Source: Cycas panzhihuaensis
Lineage: Eukaryota > Cycadophyta
Direction of reading: 5' to 3'
Assembly (NCBI GenBank): GCA_023213395.1
Contig: CM041465.1
Span: 67,835,741-67,899,740 of the forward strand
DNA: 64,000 bases
Shown here in pieces: positions 24,150 through 37,236 of this stretch (position 1 is the first letter of the stretch; each line of letters starts with the position of its first letter). A model generated the notes under the pieces. The model saw only the letters and a list, made by a program, of their open reading frames with translations, ran no database searches and was not told the DNA's origin. The translations under genes were made by a program, and so were the position numbers.

Positions 24150-26467
24150 GATCAAGAATATGAAGGAGTATGATGGTCAGGAGAACCATAGGAAGAGGAT
24201 GGATTCCTTATACCCTTCCCTTTGGCTTGCGAAGTGTGAGGGTTTGGGGATCTTCTTCTGTTTCGGTTTTTCTTTTCTTGGTTATTACAATCACGTTCCC
24301 CGTGTTTGGGAAAGGGATCTCTATGGATGGGTTGATGTAAGTTAGGCCTAGATACCCATCTGGAGGAAGAATCATACTGCAAGGTAGATCTAGGGTGCTG
24401 GGCCCAGTACTGTGAATCTTCGTGGAAGCATTCTCCATGGATAGAACACCACTTCTTTCCAAGGGAAGAATCGGGCTTCCTCACTTGAGAAGACTAGGCA
24501 TTACCACCCTTGCAGGGAGCGGTTTGAGAAGCATGGTGCACTGGTTTATGTGAGGTAGGAGATGAAGGAGCTTGGAGTTTGAGCTCTTTCATGGTACGTT
24601 CGAATGAACGAATGGTGAAAGTTAGAGGATCTAAGGTCTTCTCAGTTGGATGAGAAGAAGACCTAGTGGCCTACTAGATTTTGGTCTCTCAAGGTGGTGG
24701 AGGTGCCTCACGTCATTATGAAGGCTTTAAAGGCTTCTTGAGTCTGGCTTGGATCTTAATGGCCTCAAGCACCAAGCACTTGGCTATGGCGGAGTCACAC
24801 ATAGTTGCCCCCATTTTAAGGACTTCAACGTAGACTTCTAGGCAAAGAGCGTTAACAATGAGGTCCATCTTCAACTCCTCAAGCAAAGTTGCCTTGGTGG
24901 AATATAGAAGGTCATGAAAGTGTCTCACAAAGTCACGATTCATCTCATCATGACCTTGTTTAAGAGATAAAAAGACTTTCATTCCACTCTCGAACAGACA
25001 AGCTACATCAAAATAGTTGACGAATTCGTCTACGAGCTGTTGGAATAAAAAGATAGAATGTGTTGGTAGGCGATAAAACCACTTAAGGGCATCGCCTTAA
25101 AAGGATCATGGGGAAAGTTTTATAAGAATGTGGTCATAGGCCCAATAATCGATACGTGCCATAGAAAAACTACGGGCATACTCTGTTGGGTCCTATGATA
25201 AGGTCCCATAAAATTTGGGAACCTTAGGAGGGTGAGATGGTAAGTTGGTTCTTAACTACTCAATGGATAGGATCGTCGATCTATAGTCCATAAAGGGGCA
25301 TGCCCTTGACTGGACCATAGGGTTAATGAAATCTAGAAGAGGAGGTGGGCAAGGTTGCCCAAATCCTCCTTAGAGGGTTTGGTTCAAAAAGGGATGATGT
25401 CCTCCCATCGTTTGGTAAGAGGATACAAATCCCACATTTGAAGGGGCATGCATAGGATCTGATGGTTGTGATGGACCCATTCCTCCTTAAGAGAATGCTC
25501 CTTGTTGGAAAGGAGCTTAAGGAAAATTGCCTTGGGAGGGGGCTTACCCTCCTTGCAAATGCGCAACATGAGGTGCAATGCAGGATGACAGAAAAGAGGG
25601 GTGAGGGACCAGGTTTTATCCATATGGGCCGCCCGTGAGTGGCACAACCCCATATGGGTGCAAAGGGTCCACCCCATAAGCCAAAAAGTAGTTTCCTTTA
25701 CTGTGCCCCCACGGTTGAGAGGTTTAATTGGGAGGCACGTAAAGAGAAGAGTCCCTAGGTTAGAATTGAGAGTGTGTGGGGATGAGCCCCACACGGCTAA
25801 AAGTAGGGGTACATGTGGTTACCCTAGGTCTAGTAGGTGGTGGATAGACCATAGTCGAAGGAGGAATGGTCGTTTAATTAGATGGGAGCATGCTCAACCT
25901 GAGTTGGCAAGAAGACATGCCTTTGGTGGTCCCCAAGGAACATAAACCATGGGGAGAAGAAGATGAATGGAGAGGTAGGCTCATCGTAGGTAGGAAAGTT
26001 GAATGGGATGAGTGAGGCAAGGGAGACGTAGAAGAAGGAAGCACAATGCTTCGCAAGACGTTCTCGAACCACTTAGGGTGTAGTTGGAGACGGGCAACTT
26101 GGAAACATTAGCTAAGGGCTTCTACTACATCAGCAGGAGGGGTAACCACCTGATCGTAAGAGGTGGACAAAACCTTATATGAAGCGGACCTCGTAGGATG
26201 ATCCTCATGAGAGTCACCATTTTGGTGGTGGAACTCTAAAGGGGATGAAGCCTCTACTTCATGAGTAGAGAGATGGTAAAGTTGTGGGTGTTGCTGGTCA
26301 CCCGAATAAAAGATAAGGTCCTCACCCTCTTGGGTAGGCCCTTGAAAGGAAGTAGAGGGCTCATGTGAATCAGACACATAGGCATGATATGCCCAATCTG
26401 AGGGAAATCCCTCCATAGCCGAATTGGGATCTGACATAGGAAGGGAGTGATATGAGAAGTCTTCCAA
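24150..26467 (-). pseudogene. gag: gag of Tat element B
   Basis: Start MEDFSYHSLP at 26467, about 185 bases after the primer site. The acidic N-terminal region (26467-26108) is followed by Ser/Pro- and Gly/Tyr-rich repeats in shifted frames. The capsid core is at about 25290-24716 (SLKQGHDEMNRDFVRHFHDL, AIAKCLVLEAIKIQA), and the zinc motif WCSIHGECFHEDSQ at about 24455, where the last Cys of C-x2-H-x4-H-x4-C is Tyr. Many stops and frameshifts are present. It is homologous to A, C and D. Confidence 0.85.
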
Positions 26468-26650
26468 CAGTGGTGGTAGACCTCATAAGTGATGTGAGAA
26501 TCATTGCATACAAGTTTAGCCTATTAGTTGGAAGAAAGAAGAGATAAAGTGGAGTACACGTTAGGGGATGCCCAACAAAACCAAAAGGAAGAGATACGAA
26601 GAGGAAGTAGCACCAATAGGAAGGGGGAAAGAATGATTCCCTTACTAGCA

Positions 26651-26671
26651 GGTCGCCAGTATGGTCTCCAG
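26651..26671 (-). other. Primer-binding site of element B
   Basis: Minus-strand CTGGAGACCATACTGGCGACC immediately inside the LTR end GATTCCA. It shares GACCATACTGG with A and C. Confidence 0.6.
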
Positions 26672-29600
26672 TGGAATCATATCTATGGGATGGTAACCAC
26701 ACTTGGTTAGGATTAGATGAATCAACAAAGAGTTTTAGAATCTAAGGTCAATCTGGCAAGTGAGAGAGATCACCCGCATAGGGCGTCTGCGTATTTGAAT
26801 GTAGGTTCGAGACCTACGAATGGCGAACAACTCCCTTCTAGGTAACTCAGCTTTGGTTTTAGGAATGGAAGGAATGAGGCATATCCTCGGTTTCCTGAGT
26901 AACCTCATGGGGTAGGTCCTCCCGCCCTTGGATGGCTAAATGAGGGAATGAATCCTCATAGAAAATATGGGGATATGAATGGGATGTATTTGGATAAGTG
27001 ATGAGGGAGGTACATGCTTATAAGAATGGAGTTGGTCAACCACCTCACGCATAGGACTGACCTAAAAGAAAGAATGTTAAGGCTACCTAACTAGTATAGG
27101 TGTGATGACGTTAGAGAAGAATGTCCTAGGGGAAAATCCCCCTTAGACTAGCATACCCAAGGTGAACTTGGGGGATAAGAAGCAATGGCGAAAGAGGCTT
27201 CCACCATCTTATGTGTGAAGGGTTTGGCCTTCTATGTGTGATGATGAAGTGATGTATAAGTTGTTATGTTTATTACAAACAAGAGACAAAAAAAACCATA
27301 AAAATAATAAATACACTCTCATTTATTCCCAAATGTAAAATCTCACTCTCTTTTCATTTTTAATGGAGAGAAAAGGAAGTAAAGGGGGCAAGTCAAACAA
27401 TTACAAATGTGCATGCAAAAGGTGTAAGGCCAAAAAGAAATGCATGCAATCAAACAAGGAAGCGAAAGGATATGGTTCTTATTCCATACTCTTTCCTAGG
27501 AATGTGAGCGTAGCATGCATATGCAAGTAGTGGATGCAAACTTGTTTCTTTTCCCTTTTTCCTTTTATATTTTACACATGCAAACAAATAAGCTTAAAAT
27601 AAGAGGAGAAGAGCTACGAAGAGAAAAGGATAGTGTACCTGGAAGACTATGCGGCTAGATAAAGATGTTCTCTTATGTAGCACTCACTCCCATTTTTCTA
27701 TTCCCACATGCGGGTAGCATAGAGCGGTGGTATTGGGGCTTCCTTACCTTCCCTAAATTAAAAGGAAGAGGCAGAGAAAAGAAAATAAAATAACTATGGG
27801 AAAAGATGAAAATGACAAGGGAAAAGAATAAGTAAGACGTACTTGGATTGATACGTTTCTTTCTCCTCTGCATGCAACACAGTGAAACATGTAATCAAAT
27901 AGTACTCCCCTTTCCTAAGGGGCTTCTAAAATGCCAAGTATATATGTATATATGTGTATGCAAGATACACAAAATGATGCGAGTAAAGTACTTCAATCAA
28001 AGTAAACCTTTAACTAAGAGACAATCTCTAACCTCCTCAATGCAAGTAAGACAAGAGAAAAAAATGGGGATAGTTAGCCTTAGAATGGTTAACCCTCCAA
28101 TGCACACACCTCCACGCTATCTAAGCACATAAACAGTAGATCTAGATAATTTAATGGCAACCAAAAGTGTGGGAGATAATTTGCACAAAGGTTGTAAATG
28201 TTGCCTATGTTGCGATGTGCAACTTTTGCAACTTAAGGTTAAGCCAACACCCAAAAGTGATGTATGGTACAACTAAGGGCTGGAAACTCTACGCATGTAA
28301 GGCACCCAAGGTTGGAGTTGGCATAGCAATGGGCTGTATACGCTACTACCAGTGATGGCCTCTCTTCTAAGAGCTCTTTGGTAGCCCAAGGGAAGCAAAA
28401 AAAGAGGAAGAGGAAAATAGGAGAAGAGGGTTGCCCTTGAGGAGAAGGCCTTATTGGGTGTGAAACATGCCTTGGCTCCTTTCTCTCACCCTTTTTGGGA
28501 CCTCTCCTTGCAGCCTCCTTGGAGAAACTAGAAGAGAGTAGGAAGATAGAGAGGACAGACAAGGAAAAATAGAGGGAATGCCTCATGTACTAGATGAGAA
28601 AAACTAAGAAAAAGAGATATATAGGGTATTCTAATCTCTTTTAAAAGAACTTAAAAGGGACCAAATGAAATATGAATAGAATAGTACCTGTTATCGGTGA
28701 ATTAGGAGAAAATTTACCTGAGAAAATGGTAGAGGAATGTAACCCTGCAAGGTTTGCAGGTGGAATCTATATAGGCTATGAAACCTAAAGGGAGAATTTG
28801 ATGAAATCTGATGCTTATGCATGGAAGCAAGCCTTGGAGCATATCTTATTTGAAGAAGCTTTATCTCAGGCCTGTTGCTGCAGATCTAAACTGTAGAGGG
28901 CCGATCTCAGGATGGGACATAGGTGTGTTAGATGTTACAGGGTGCTTCTGCAAAAAATCACCTATGAAAGTAAAAGAGGAGAGGGAAAAAGTGGAGGAAG
29001 AGGGAGAAATAAAGTCTTTTTTAGGTTTTATACCCAACCCTAGCTCAATTAAGCAATTAGGGTTAGGTTAGGACTCGGGTTACGACTTAGCCACATGACA
29101 ATTTCATAATAAATGCAAAATTTACCATGGTGGATTTAAAAAATGAAATGTGATAGTCGCCCCATGGTAAACTTCATGGTACCACGAAGTTTGCAGTGGT
29201 ACGACGATTTTCACAGCGGTGCAATGATAGATAAATATAAATGAAGAACAAAGGGGTTGGGAGGTCAGGAAGAGAGGTATTCCAGGCCTGGAGGGCATGG
29301 CCTTCTATCCAGATAGTTGGGGACAATTATGAGATCGAAGAAACCTATGACAGGTGAAGTACTAAGGACCTAAAACTTCCCAAAAGGTTTATAAATGAAC
29401 AAACACATACCCATGACACCTAGGAAATGTGTTAGAGGTTGAGGTATGGCAACTGAGTTGTGAATAGGTCATAAAGTCTAAACAGTGCTTGGGACAATGT
29501 GGAGACGTATACGAGGGTTGCAGAGTGCCATTGGGATTGATATCCCTAGATCATCATAGTCTAGAATAGGGTTAAGCAATATGATCAAGTAGTGGATGCA

Positions 29601-29752
29601 AGATGGTCACTCAAATGGATCAATCAGTCATGTAGTGAAAAATAGATGCTTCGATTTACCTTTATTGAGAAGTGATAAAGGCCAAGAATAGAAGTGTACC
29701 TACACTTACCTTAGTCGACTCGCCAAAACTCATTCTCGGTAGTTGAGAAACA
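26672..29752 (-). repeat. 5' LTR of Tat element B (full length, 3081 bp)
   Basis: Minus-strand start TGTTTCTCAACTACC and end GATTCCA. These ends are confirmed in D (CA at 53232) and C (CA at 32743). It carries the GGTTCGAGACC hairpin (26804-26814) and the palindromic CGGTACCACGAAGTTTG module (29161-29230). It lies head to head with the LTR of element C, forming a 3-kb inverted repeat. Confidence 0.9.
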
Positions 29753-32743
29753 ACTTCTATCCTTTGCCTTGGTCAATTTCAAAAAGATAAATTAAAGTAC
29801 CTCTTTATTTTCATTGCATGATTGATTAGTTTGTTTGCACGACCATTATGCATATGTTGCCTGATCATGATGTATGACATCACTTCAGCCTATGATGATC
29901 TAGGGATATTGATCCTAATGGTGCTTTGTAACCCTCCTATACATCTCCACGTTGTACCAAGCACCGGTCAGCCCTTGTGACCCACTCATAACTCTGCTAC
30001 CATACCTCAACCTCTAGCACATTGCCTAGGTGTCATTGGTGTATGTTCATTTGTTTATCAACCTTTTGGGAGTTTTAGGTTTTTTGTACCTCACCTAGCA
30101 TAAGTCTCTTTGATCCCATGACTCTCCCCATCCATCTAGATAGAGGTCTATTCCCCCAGGCCTAGGGTACCTCTCTTCCTGACCTCCTAACCCTTTTTTC
30201 CTTTATTTATGTTTATCTGTTATCGCACTACAGTGAAGATCATGGTACTGTGAAGTTTACTGCAGGGTGATTGTCACACTTCTTTTTTAAAATCTGCCAT
30301 GGTAAATTTCATATTTATTACGAATTTTCCACGTCGTTAAGTCATATTCTCGGCCCCAGTAGAACCCTAATAACTCAATTAAGCTAGGGTTAGGTTTAAA
30401 ACCCAAGAAAGACATCATTTCTGTCTCTTCTTGCTCTCTTTCACTCAGCTCTCCTAGCACTTCCTCAGAGAATGCCCTATAACAGGGATAGAGCCTGCTA
30501 CACCAATGTCTCATCCTACCATCAGTCTCCTGAAGCTTCAGATATGTTATTGTAGGCTTACAATGTGGCCATCAAAGGGAAGGACACCCTCCAAGTATTT
30601 CACCAAGTCCATATTCACTCTCTTCAGTCCAACTTCTTGCCGGCTTGCTGCTCTTCGTGGTTTCACCTTTAAATCCTATAGGATGGGTCTCTCTCCCATT
30701 TTTTTGCTAGTAGATCTATCTTTGATCTACTCATACCAGGTACTCCTGAACCAATGTTTTATCCTTCTTTTGTTTTAAGCGATATAAACATCATTTGTTA
30801 GCATCTTATAGCATTTTTCCTTCTGTTTTTACTATAAGCGAGAGACAAATCCTTCCCATCTTACTTATTCCTTTTTTTCTCTCAGTTCTTTCTTGGTTGT
30901 TGCAAGGGGGCAATGAAGAAGAGATTTTTATGGAGAGTGAAAGGAGAAAAGGTAGGGTTCCACACCCAGTAGGCCTTCTCCTCAAGGGCATCCCCCTTTT
31001 CTCCTCGTCTCTTCTTCCTCCATGCTTTCCTTGAGCTCCCAAAAGGTCATTGGAAAGAAGACCACTACTGGTAGCAGCGTAGGTAGCCTCTTACTGCGCT
31101 TGCAACCAGCTTTGCAAGTCCTACATGAGGGGACTCCAGCCCTCTATTCCGTAGCCTCTTGTACCTTTTAGCTCAACCCTATTAAGGTTGCAATAGGTGC
31201 ACATTGCAACCCTTGCAACATTGACAATATTTTCCCTTGCTTTCTCACTTACATCTAAAGGGTTTCTTGCACTCACCTTGCCTCATCTTCTCTGGTGCTT
31301 GGACAGTGTGGAGCATGCCCGATCCGGAGGATTAGCCATTCTGAGGCTATCCATCCTCTTTCTCTCTTTGCTCCCCCCTTTTCCCATGTTGTTTACTAAA
31401 TGGTATAGAAGGAACAAGGAGTAATGTTGTAGTGAAAAACACTCTTTTTTTAGCTAAGAATCATGAATCCTATTATTTGTTATATTGTGTATCTCTCCCA
31501 TACATACTTGGCACCCCTTGGGAAAGGGTAAACTTGGTTTGATTTGTAGGTCACCTTGCTAAGTGTGGAAAATGAAGGGAATCCCGCTTCAATTACGTTC
31601 ATATCTTTATAACTAGTACTTATTACACCACTTTCCTTTCCATTTCTTTTCCTTTGACTTGGGGGAATGTAAGGGGAACCCCTCCTTTCTTCGCCAACAC
31701 CATCCCACGCCATCCATGGTTGGAAAAAGATGAGGGTGACAAGCGTAACAAGGATGACGCTACTTCAATTGTCATACTCCAGGTACACCTTAGGCTTTCC
31801 TTATTTCCTTTTCCTCTCTCTCTTTTCCCCCTTCACCCATATATTATTTAAAAAAAGGAAAAATGAAGAACTAGTTTTAGTCATTTTTGTCAACTAGTTT
31901 ACTTGCTTTTGTAGGAAAGTACATATAGTAAGAATCCTGCATGTTTACATGCTCATCTCGTTGTATCACTCAGTAACCTTACACCTTTTGTATTTGCTTT
32001 GCATCACATAGATATCATTTATATCCTTCCTTTCTTTTCTCTGCTTTTGCATTCAAAAGGTAAAGAGAGTGAGGACACATAAGTGAATAAATAAGAGTGA
32101 GTTTTGCATTATCTTATTATTTTGAAAAGTTACCTTCTTTACATATAAGGGCATACCATAGCATTCATCACATTATTTTTGTAACCAACAAATGTAAATA
32201 TTGAGACATCCCTTATTTGATCTTTGTTCCCAAGATCTTCGTAGGTCTAGCACCTTGAGGACACCTCTTTTCTAGGGTTTCTTGCTTGGTTGTCTTTACT
32301 CAGTTTGATTAAGCCATTCAGGTATCACCCTTTAGGTCGATACCTAACCTGTGATATTAGTCCTCTTCTTAATCCCCCGCATGCATGTATCACCCTTCTT
32401 CTCTACTAAAGCCATCCCTTTTTACACTCCCTCTCTACGCGAGGGGCCATTCTCTTACTTTCTCTCTCCTCCTTCCTTCAGCCATCCAAGGACAAGAGGA
32501 CTCTCTGTGAGGTTACTCGAGAAACTAAGGATATCCTCCATTTCCTCCATCCTTCAAACCAAAGCCAAGTTACCCAGAAGGGAGTTGTGCGCCATTCGTA
32601 GGTCCTGAACCTGCATTCCGACATGCAGATGCCTTATGTGAGTGATCTCTTTCACTTGTCAGATTGATCCTAGATTCTAAAATTCCTCATCGAGTGATAT
32701 AATCTTAACCAAGTATGGTTACCATTCCATAGGCACGATTCCA
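29753..32743 (+). repeat. 5' LTR of Tat element C (main part)
   Basis: Plus-oriented LTR. The first 62 bp are displaced to 16560-16621 by element B. It is inverted relative to B's LTR: ATGATGATCTAGGGATA-type blocks at 29892 mirror 29560, and the palindromic module near 30225-30285 mirrors 29161-29230. It ends GATTCCA at 32743 next to the primer site. The hairpin motif in this orientation is at 32601-32611. Confidence 0.9.
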
Positions 32744-32765
32744 TTAGCGACCATACTGGAGACCC
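32744..32765 (+). other. Primer-binding site of element C
   Basis: TTAGCGACCATACTGGAGACC directly after the LTR end GATTCCA. It aligns with the sites of A and B. Confidence 0.6.
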
Positions 32766-32929
32766 ACCAGTAAGGAATCAATCCTTCCTCCCTTCCTGTT
32801 GGTGCTACTTCTTCTTGGTAGCTCTTTCTTTTGGTTTTGTTGGGCAGCCCCCAACATGTGTACCACTTTATCTCTCATGATTTCTTCCAACCCATAGGCA
32901 GAACTTTTATCCGATGATTCTCATGTCAC

Positions 32930-35420
32930 TTATGAGGGTTGCCTCCGTTGTTGGAAGACTCCTCATATCACTCCCTTTCTTTATCGGATTCTGATTCAAC
33001 TATGGATGGATTTTCCTCAGATTAGGCATATCATGCCTATGTATCTGAATCACAACAACACCCACAACTCCACCGTCTCTCTACTCATGAAGTAGAGGTT
33101 TCATCTCCTCTAGAGCTTCACCACCAAAATGGTGACTGTCATGAGGATTTCCCCACGAGGTCTACTTCGTATAAGGTTTCGTCTACCTCTTATGATCAAG
33201 CGGACACCCCTCCTGCCGATGTAGTAGAAGCCCTTAGCCAATGCTTCCAAACTACTTGTCTCCAACCATATCCTAAGTGGTTTGAGAGCATCTTGCGAAG
33301 CATTGCACCTCCCTCCTCTACATCTACATTACCTCACTCATCTAGTTCAACTTCCCTACCTACGATAAGCCTACCTCTCACTTCATCTTCTTCTCCTCAC
33401 AATCTATGTTCCTTGGGGACTACTCAAGGCATTTCCTCTTCCCAACTCGGGATGAGCATGCCTCCTTCTAATCAAATGACTACACCTCCTCTGACTATAG
33501 TCTATCTGCCACCTATTAGATCTAAAGGACCCGCATGTTCCTCTACTTCTAGCCACGTGGGGCTCGCCCCTACACACTCTCAACTCTAACCTAGGGACTC
33601 ATCCCTTTACATGCCTCTAGGTTATACCTCTGAACCGTGGGGGCACAGTAAGGGAAACTCCCTTCTGGCTTATAGGGTAGACCCTTTGCACCTATATGGG
33701 GTCGCACCACCCACGGGCGGCCCATATGGGCAAAACCCGGTCCCTCACACCTCTTTTCCATCTTCCTACGTCACACTGCATGCTGCACCTTTGCAAGGAG
33801 GGCATGCCCCCTCCTAAGGCATTATCCTTCAAGATTCTTTTTAACAAGGAGGAATGGGTCCATATCACCCATCCGCTTATATGCATACCCTTTCGAATGT
33901 AAAATTCATATCTTCTTACCAAACGGTAGGAGGGCAACATCCCCTTTCAAACCAAACCCTCCAAGGAGGATTTGGGCAATCTCGTCCACCTCCTCTTCCA
34001 GCTTCCATTGATCCTATGGTCTAGTCAAGGGCACGCCCCTTTATGGACTATAAATCGATGCCCTTATCCATCGAGGTGCTAAGAATCAACTTACCACCTC
34101 ACCCTCCTGAGGTTCCTAAATTTGATGGGACCTCATCACAGGACCCAGCAGAGCATGTCCATAGCTTTTCTATGGCATGTATCAATTACTGGGCCTATGA
34201 CTATATCCTCATGAAACTCTTCCCACGATCCCTCCAAGGTGATGCCCTTAAGTGGTTCTATCGCCTACTAGCACATTCCATCTTTTCATTCCAATAGCTC
34301 TAGACAAATTCATTAATTATTTTGACGTAGCCCATTCATTCGAGAGTGGAATAAAAGCCCTATTATCTCTCAAACAAGGTCATGATAAGATGAATCCTGA
34401 CTTTGTGAGATGTTTTCATGACCTTCTTCACTCCACCAACGCAACTCTACTTAAGGAGTTAAAGAGGGACCTCTTTGTCAATGCTCTTTGCCCAGAAGTC
34501 CACGTCGAAGTCCTTAAAATAGGGGCAACTACGTGTGACTCTACCATAGCCAAGTGCTTGGTGCTTGAGGCCATTAAGATCCAAGCTGGACTCAAGAAGC
34601 CTCTCAAGCCCCCACAATGACGTGACGCACCTCCACCACCCCAAGAGACCAAAATTTAATAACCCACCAGGTCTTCTTCTTATTTGACTGAGAAGACCTT
34701 GGATCCTCTCACTTCTGCCATACGTTCATTTGAACATACCATGAAAGAGCTCAAACTCTAGGCTCTTTCATCCCCTACTTCACATAAACCAGTCCACCGG
34801 GCTTCTCAAGCTGCTCACCCTAAGGGTAGTAACACCTAATCTTCTCAAGTGAGAAAGCTCGATTCCTCCCTAGAGAAGAAGTGGTGTTCCATCTATGGGG
34901 AGTGTTTCCATGAAGATTCACAATGCCAAGCCCAACAATCTAGAGCTATCCTATAACATGATTTTTCTCCCAAATGGGCATCTAGACCTAACGCAGACTA
35001 GCCTGTCCATAGAGATCTCTTCCCCAAACATGGGGAATATGATCGCAATAACCAACAAAAGAGTAATCAAAATAAAGAAAGATCCCCAAACCCTTGCCCT
35101 TCACAAACCAAAGGGAAGGGTGCAAAGAATTCATCCTCTTCCTTTGTTTCTCTCGACCATCGCACCCCCTCACCTTCTCGATCCCAAAACGAGGGAAAGA
35201 ATGTCATCCAAATGCTTGAAACCACACCATTATACATCCTAATATAGACTCAAGCAGCTAAAGAGGCAAACGATGCCTCTTCATCTACACCTTCTCTTAA
35301 TCCTTTTCTAGAAATCCCTCTTTCGGAAGTCCCTGCAATCCCCAGGACCATTCTTGTGTGCCTTAGTCACTATGACTTTCGAAGAGATTTTCCCTAACCT
35401 ACTGCAAATGGGAAACCATT
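32930..35420 (+). pseudogene. gag: gag of Tat element C
   Basis: The N-terminal acidic and Ser/Pro-rich part (about 32930-33900) has shifted frames. The capsid core is at 34043-34620: MDYKSMPLSIEVLRINLPPH, then SLKQGHDKMNPDFVRCFHDL and AIKIQAGLKKPLKPPQ. The zinc motif at about 34880-34925 reads WCSIYGECFHEDSQC (first His changed to Tyr, final Cys kept). From about 34860 the frame runs into protease with few stops. This is the best-kept gag copy here. Confidence 0.88.
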
Positions 35421-36720
35421 CTCTGTTTTCAATGAGCTCCACACCGTAGTCGCAGGAATGTCTATAATGGATGTCTTGAGGAGCTACCCTGAACAACGTG
35501 CACTTCTCCTGGAAGCCTTGGGACTGGGTGATGCATTTATTCATACCTTGGGTGTCACCCCAAGTCGTGAACTTGTCATCTCTTTTGGCCTTAAGGATCT
35601 TCTCCCTATCGGTGAAAGGGAACACCAATGGCATTTTCCCTTCACCATAACTATTGAAACTCCCAACTTCACTTTATGGAGAACTGTTGTTGACAATGGT
35701 TCTTCCGTTAATGCCATGTGCTTACGAGTTATGCAAGAGCTCGGTATATCATCCCTGGATCCAATTCCATGGCAGTGTCAAGGCTACGATGGTAGCAAAA
35801 ATACACCCTTGGGGTCAGTTTCCATTTCACTTACCCTTGAGGATAAGATTGTCCTTATTGACATTATAGTTCTCGACGTCAATGTTGACTATAACCTTCT
35901 ATTGGGATGCCCATGGCTCGACCAAATGGGAGTTGTGTGCTCATCCTGATGGGGACAACTTAAGTTCATCCATGAGGAGTAAATGAGGGTTGTCTCCTAG
36001 GAGACTCCTCCCACTAAACAACCTCGCCAACCTCGTCAAGCGGTTCATGGTAAAGTAAAGGATGACAAGGTCCTTTCTGCTCATGCTTCTGCTTGTTCTA
36101 TCCACATCCATGATCCGTTCCCTTTGGAAGAAGGTCTTTCATCTTCTTCTTCCAACCTCATATGCTTCATCCCTATTGGTGTGGGGAGATATGGGTATCT
36201 CACCATGCTTAGCGACTATGAGTCTGATGGTGAGGATGAGGACTTTCCTCATCCTATATCTCTCTTAAGCATGAATAGGGGGCACTTCCTTCGTTTCAGG
36301 TCTCGACCTGAAACCCCCATTATTGAAGAAACTAACTCTTCCCTTGGATCACATGTTATCACTCCTACTGCTTAGACAAGCTCTCATATTGTCAGGTCTC
36401 CCTCTTCATCGCCCTCCGTAGGCAATGAAGTTAGGGAGCCTCCTGTTGCTCCTCATAGGAGAACTCTTTTTAACTCTTCCAAAGAGTCCCCCGTATATGT
36501 CGAGTGGTGGGTCAACCGCTACAGTCCCACCACTTCTCCTACCCCTCTCCCTTCATCTTCTTGAGGTGTGGTCATCCATGGGGTGGATTACTTCGAGGAT
36601 GACAAGGCTTTACTTGAGCATCTAGCAAGCTCCACGCCTAACCTACCTTCTAGTCACAATAGGCTTGGTCACCAAAAGGTCTTAGCTATTGGGTCATCTC
36701 TTGCTAACCCAAGTCCATAT
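35421..36720 (+). pseudogene. Protease and acidic linker of Tat element C
   Basis: 35458-35949 is open: MSIMDVLRSYPEQRALLLEA, then the protease with TVVDNGSSVNAM (catalytic D-N-G, about 35685) and VDYNLLLGCPWLDQMG (about 35885). A TGA at 35948 replaces the Trp codon of the following WGQLKF. The linker continues to about 36720 with SDYESDGEDEDFPHPISLLS and HGVDYFEDDKALLEHLA. It is the same linker as in B and D and is rich in Ser and acidic residues. The near-open frame shows it was translated as part of Gag-Pol. Confidence 0.85.
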
Positions 36721-37236
36721 CCTATTCTGCCCCCTCTTGTTAACTGAGATCCCCTTCACTTCGAGGAAGGGAATGCTATGTGCATGGGGGCAACCAAGGA
36801 CATAGTCCTTGCCCCAGGTAAGGTCATAAAGGTAGGAGCAAAATGCTCTCCTGATGAAATGAACGAGTATACCCTTATATTCTAAGAGTTTCGAGATATC
36901 TTCATATGGGATTATTCTGATATGAAGGGAATAGACCCTTCGATCGTTACCCATAATCTTACCACCATTCTGGGTGCTCGCCCTGTGCATTAAAAATAAT
37001 GCCCTCTTAACCCCAAGCTTTCAGCTACTATCAAGATGAAAGTTGAAAAACTCCTAAATGTAAGGTTAATCACTTCTATCAACTACCCCAAGTGGGTGTC
37101 CAACATTGTCCTTGTTGCCAAAAAGAAAGGGATAATTATGATATGTATTGATTTCTAAGACAGCAACAATACGTGTCCTAAGGACAACTTCTCACTTCCC
37201 TTCATCGATTAAATCATTGATCGAACTACTAGTTTT
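36721..37236 (+). pseudogene. RT N-terminal part of Tat element C (truncated)
   Basis: Reads EFRDIFIWDYSDMKGIDPSI then VTHNLTT, a Tat/Ogre-style RT approach. Then come SNIVLVAKKKGIIMICIDF and CPKDNFSLPFID. It is cut at about 37236 right after IIDRT. The FMDD site, RNase H and integrase are absent from this copy. Confidence 0.85.

Larger units (their letters stand above)
16622..29752 (-). mobile_element. Tat-type Ty3/gypsy element B (complete ends, 13.1 kb)
   Basis: Minus-strand element with both outer ends. The 5' LTR is 26672-29752; primer site, gag, protease, linker, RT, RNase H and integrase follow downward; then a remnant of the antisense PMD-like gene and the 3' LTR at 16622-19340. The flanking 5-mers GCTTC (16617-16621) and ACTTC (29753-29757) are a target duplication with one change; the target is the LTR of element C. 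A later internal deletion at about 19340 removed the start of the 3' LTR, any second RNase H, and PMD exon 1. The RT motif FMDDMM, D-N-S protease and integrase pattern fit the Tat/Ogre side of Ty3/gypsy. Confidence 0.9.

Noticed and set aside
25601-25945. Plus-strand open frame of 114 codons
   Set aside because: It overlaps gag of element B on the opposite strand and has no domain; it is a shadow frame.
26804-26814. tRNA gene suggested by a T-arm-like GGTTCGAGACC
   Set aside because: No acceptor stem, anticodon arm or A box around it in any of the LTR copies; kept only as a possible LTR hairpin.
29370-29752. Reading 29370-29752 as an internal fragment of another element rather than LTR
   Set aside because: The same sequence lies next to the LTR body in C (inverted) and in D up to CA at 53232, and the target duplication of B starts right after 29752, so it is the outer LTR end. 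Its absence from B's 3' LTR is a deletion.
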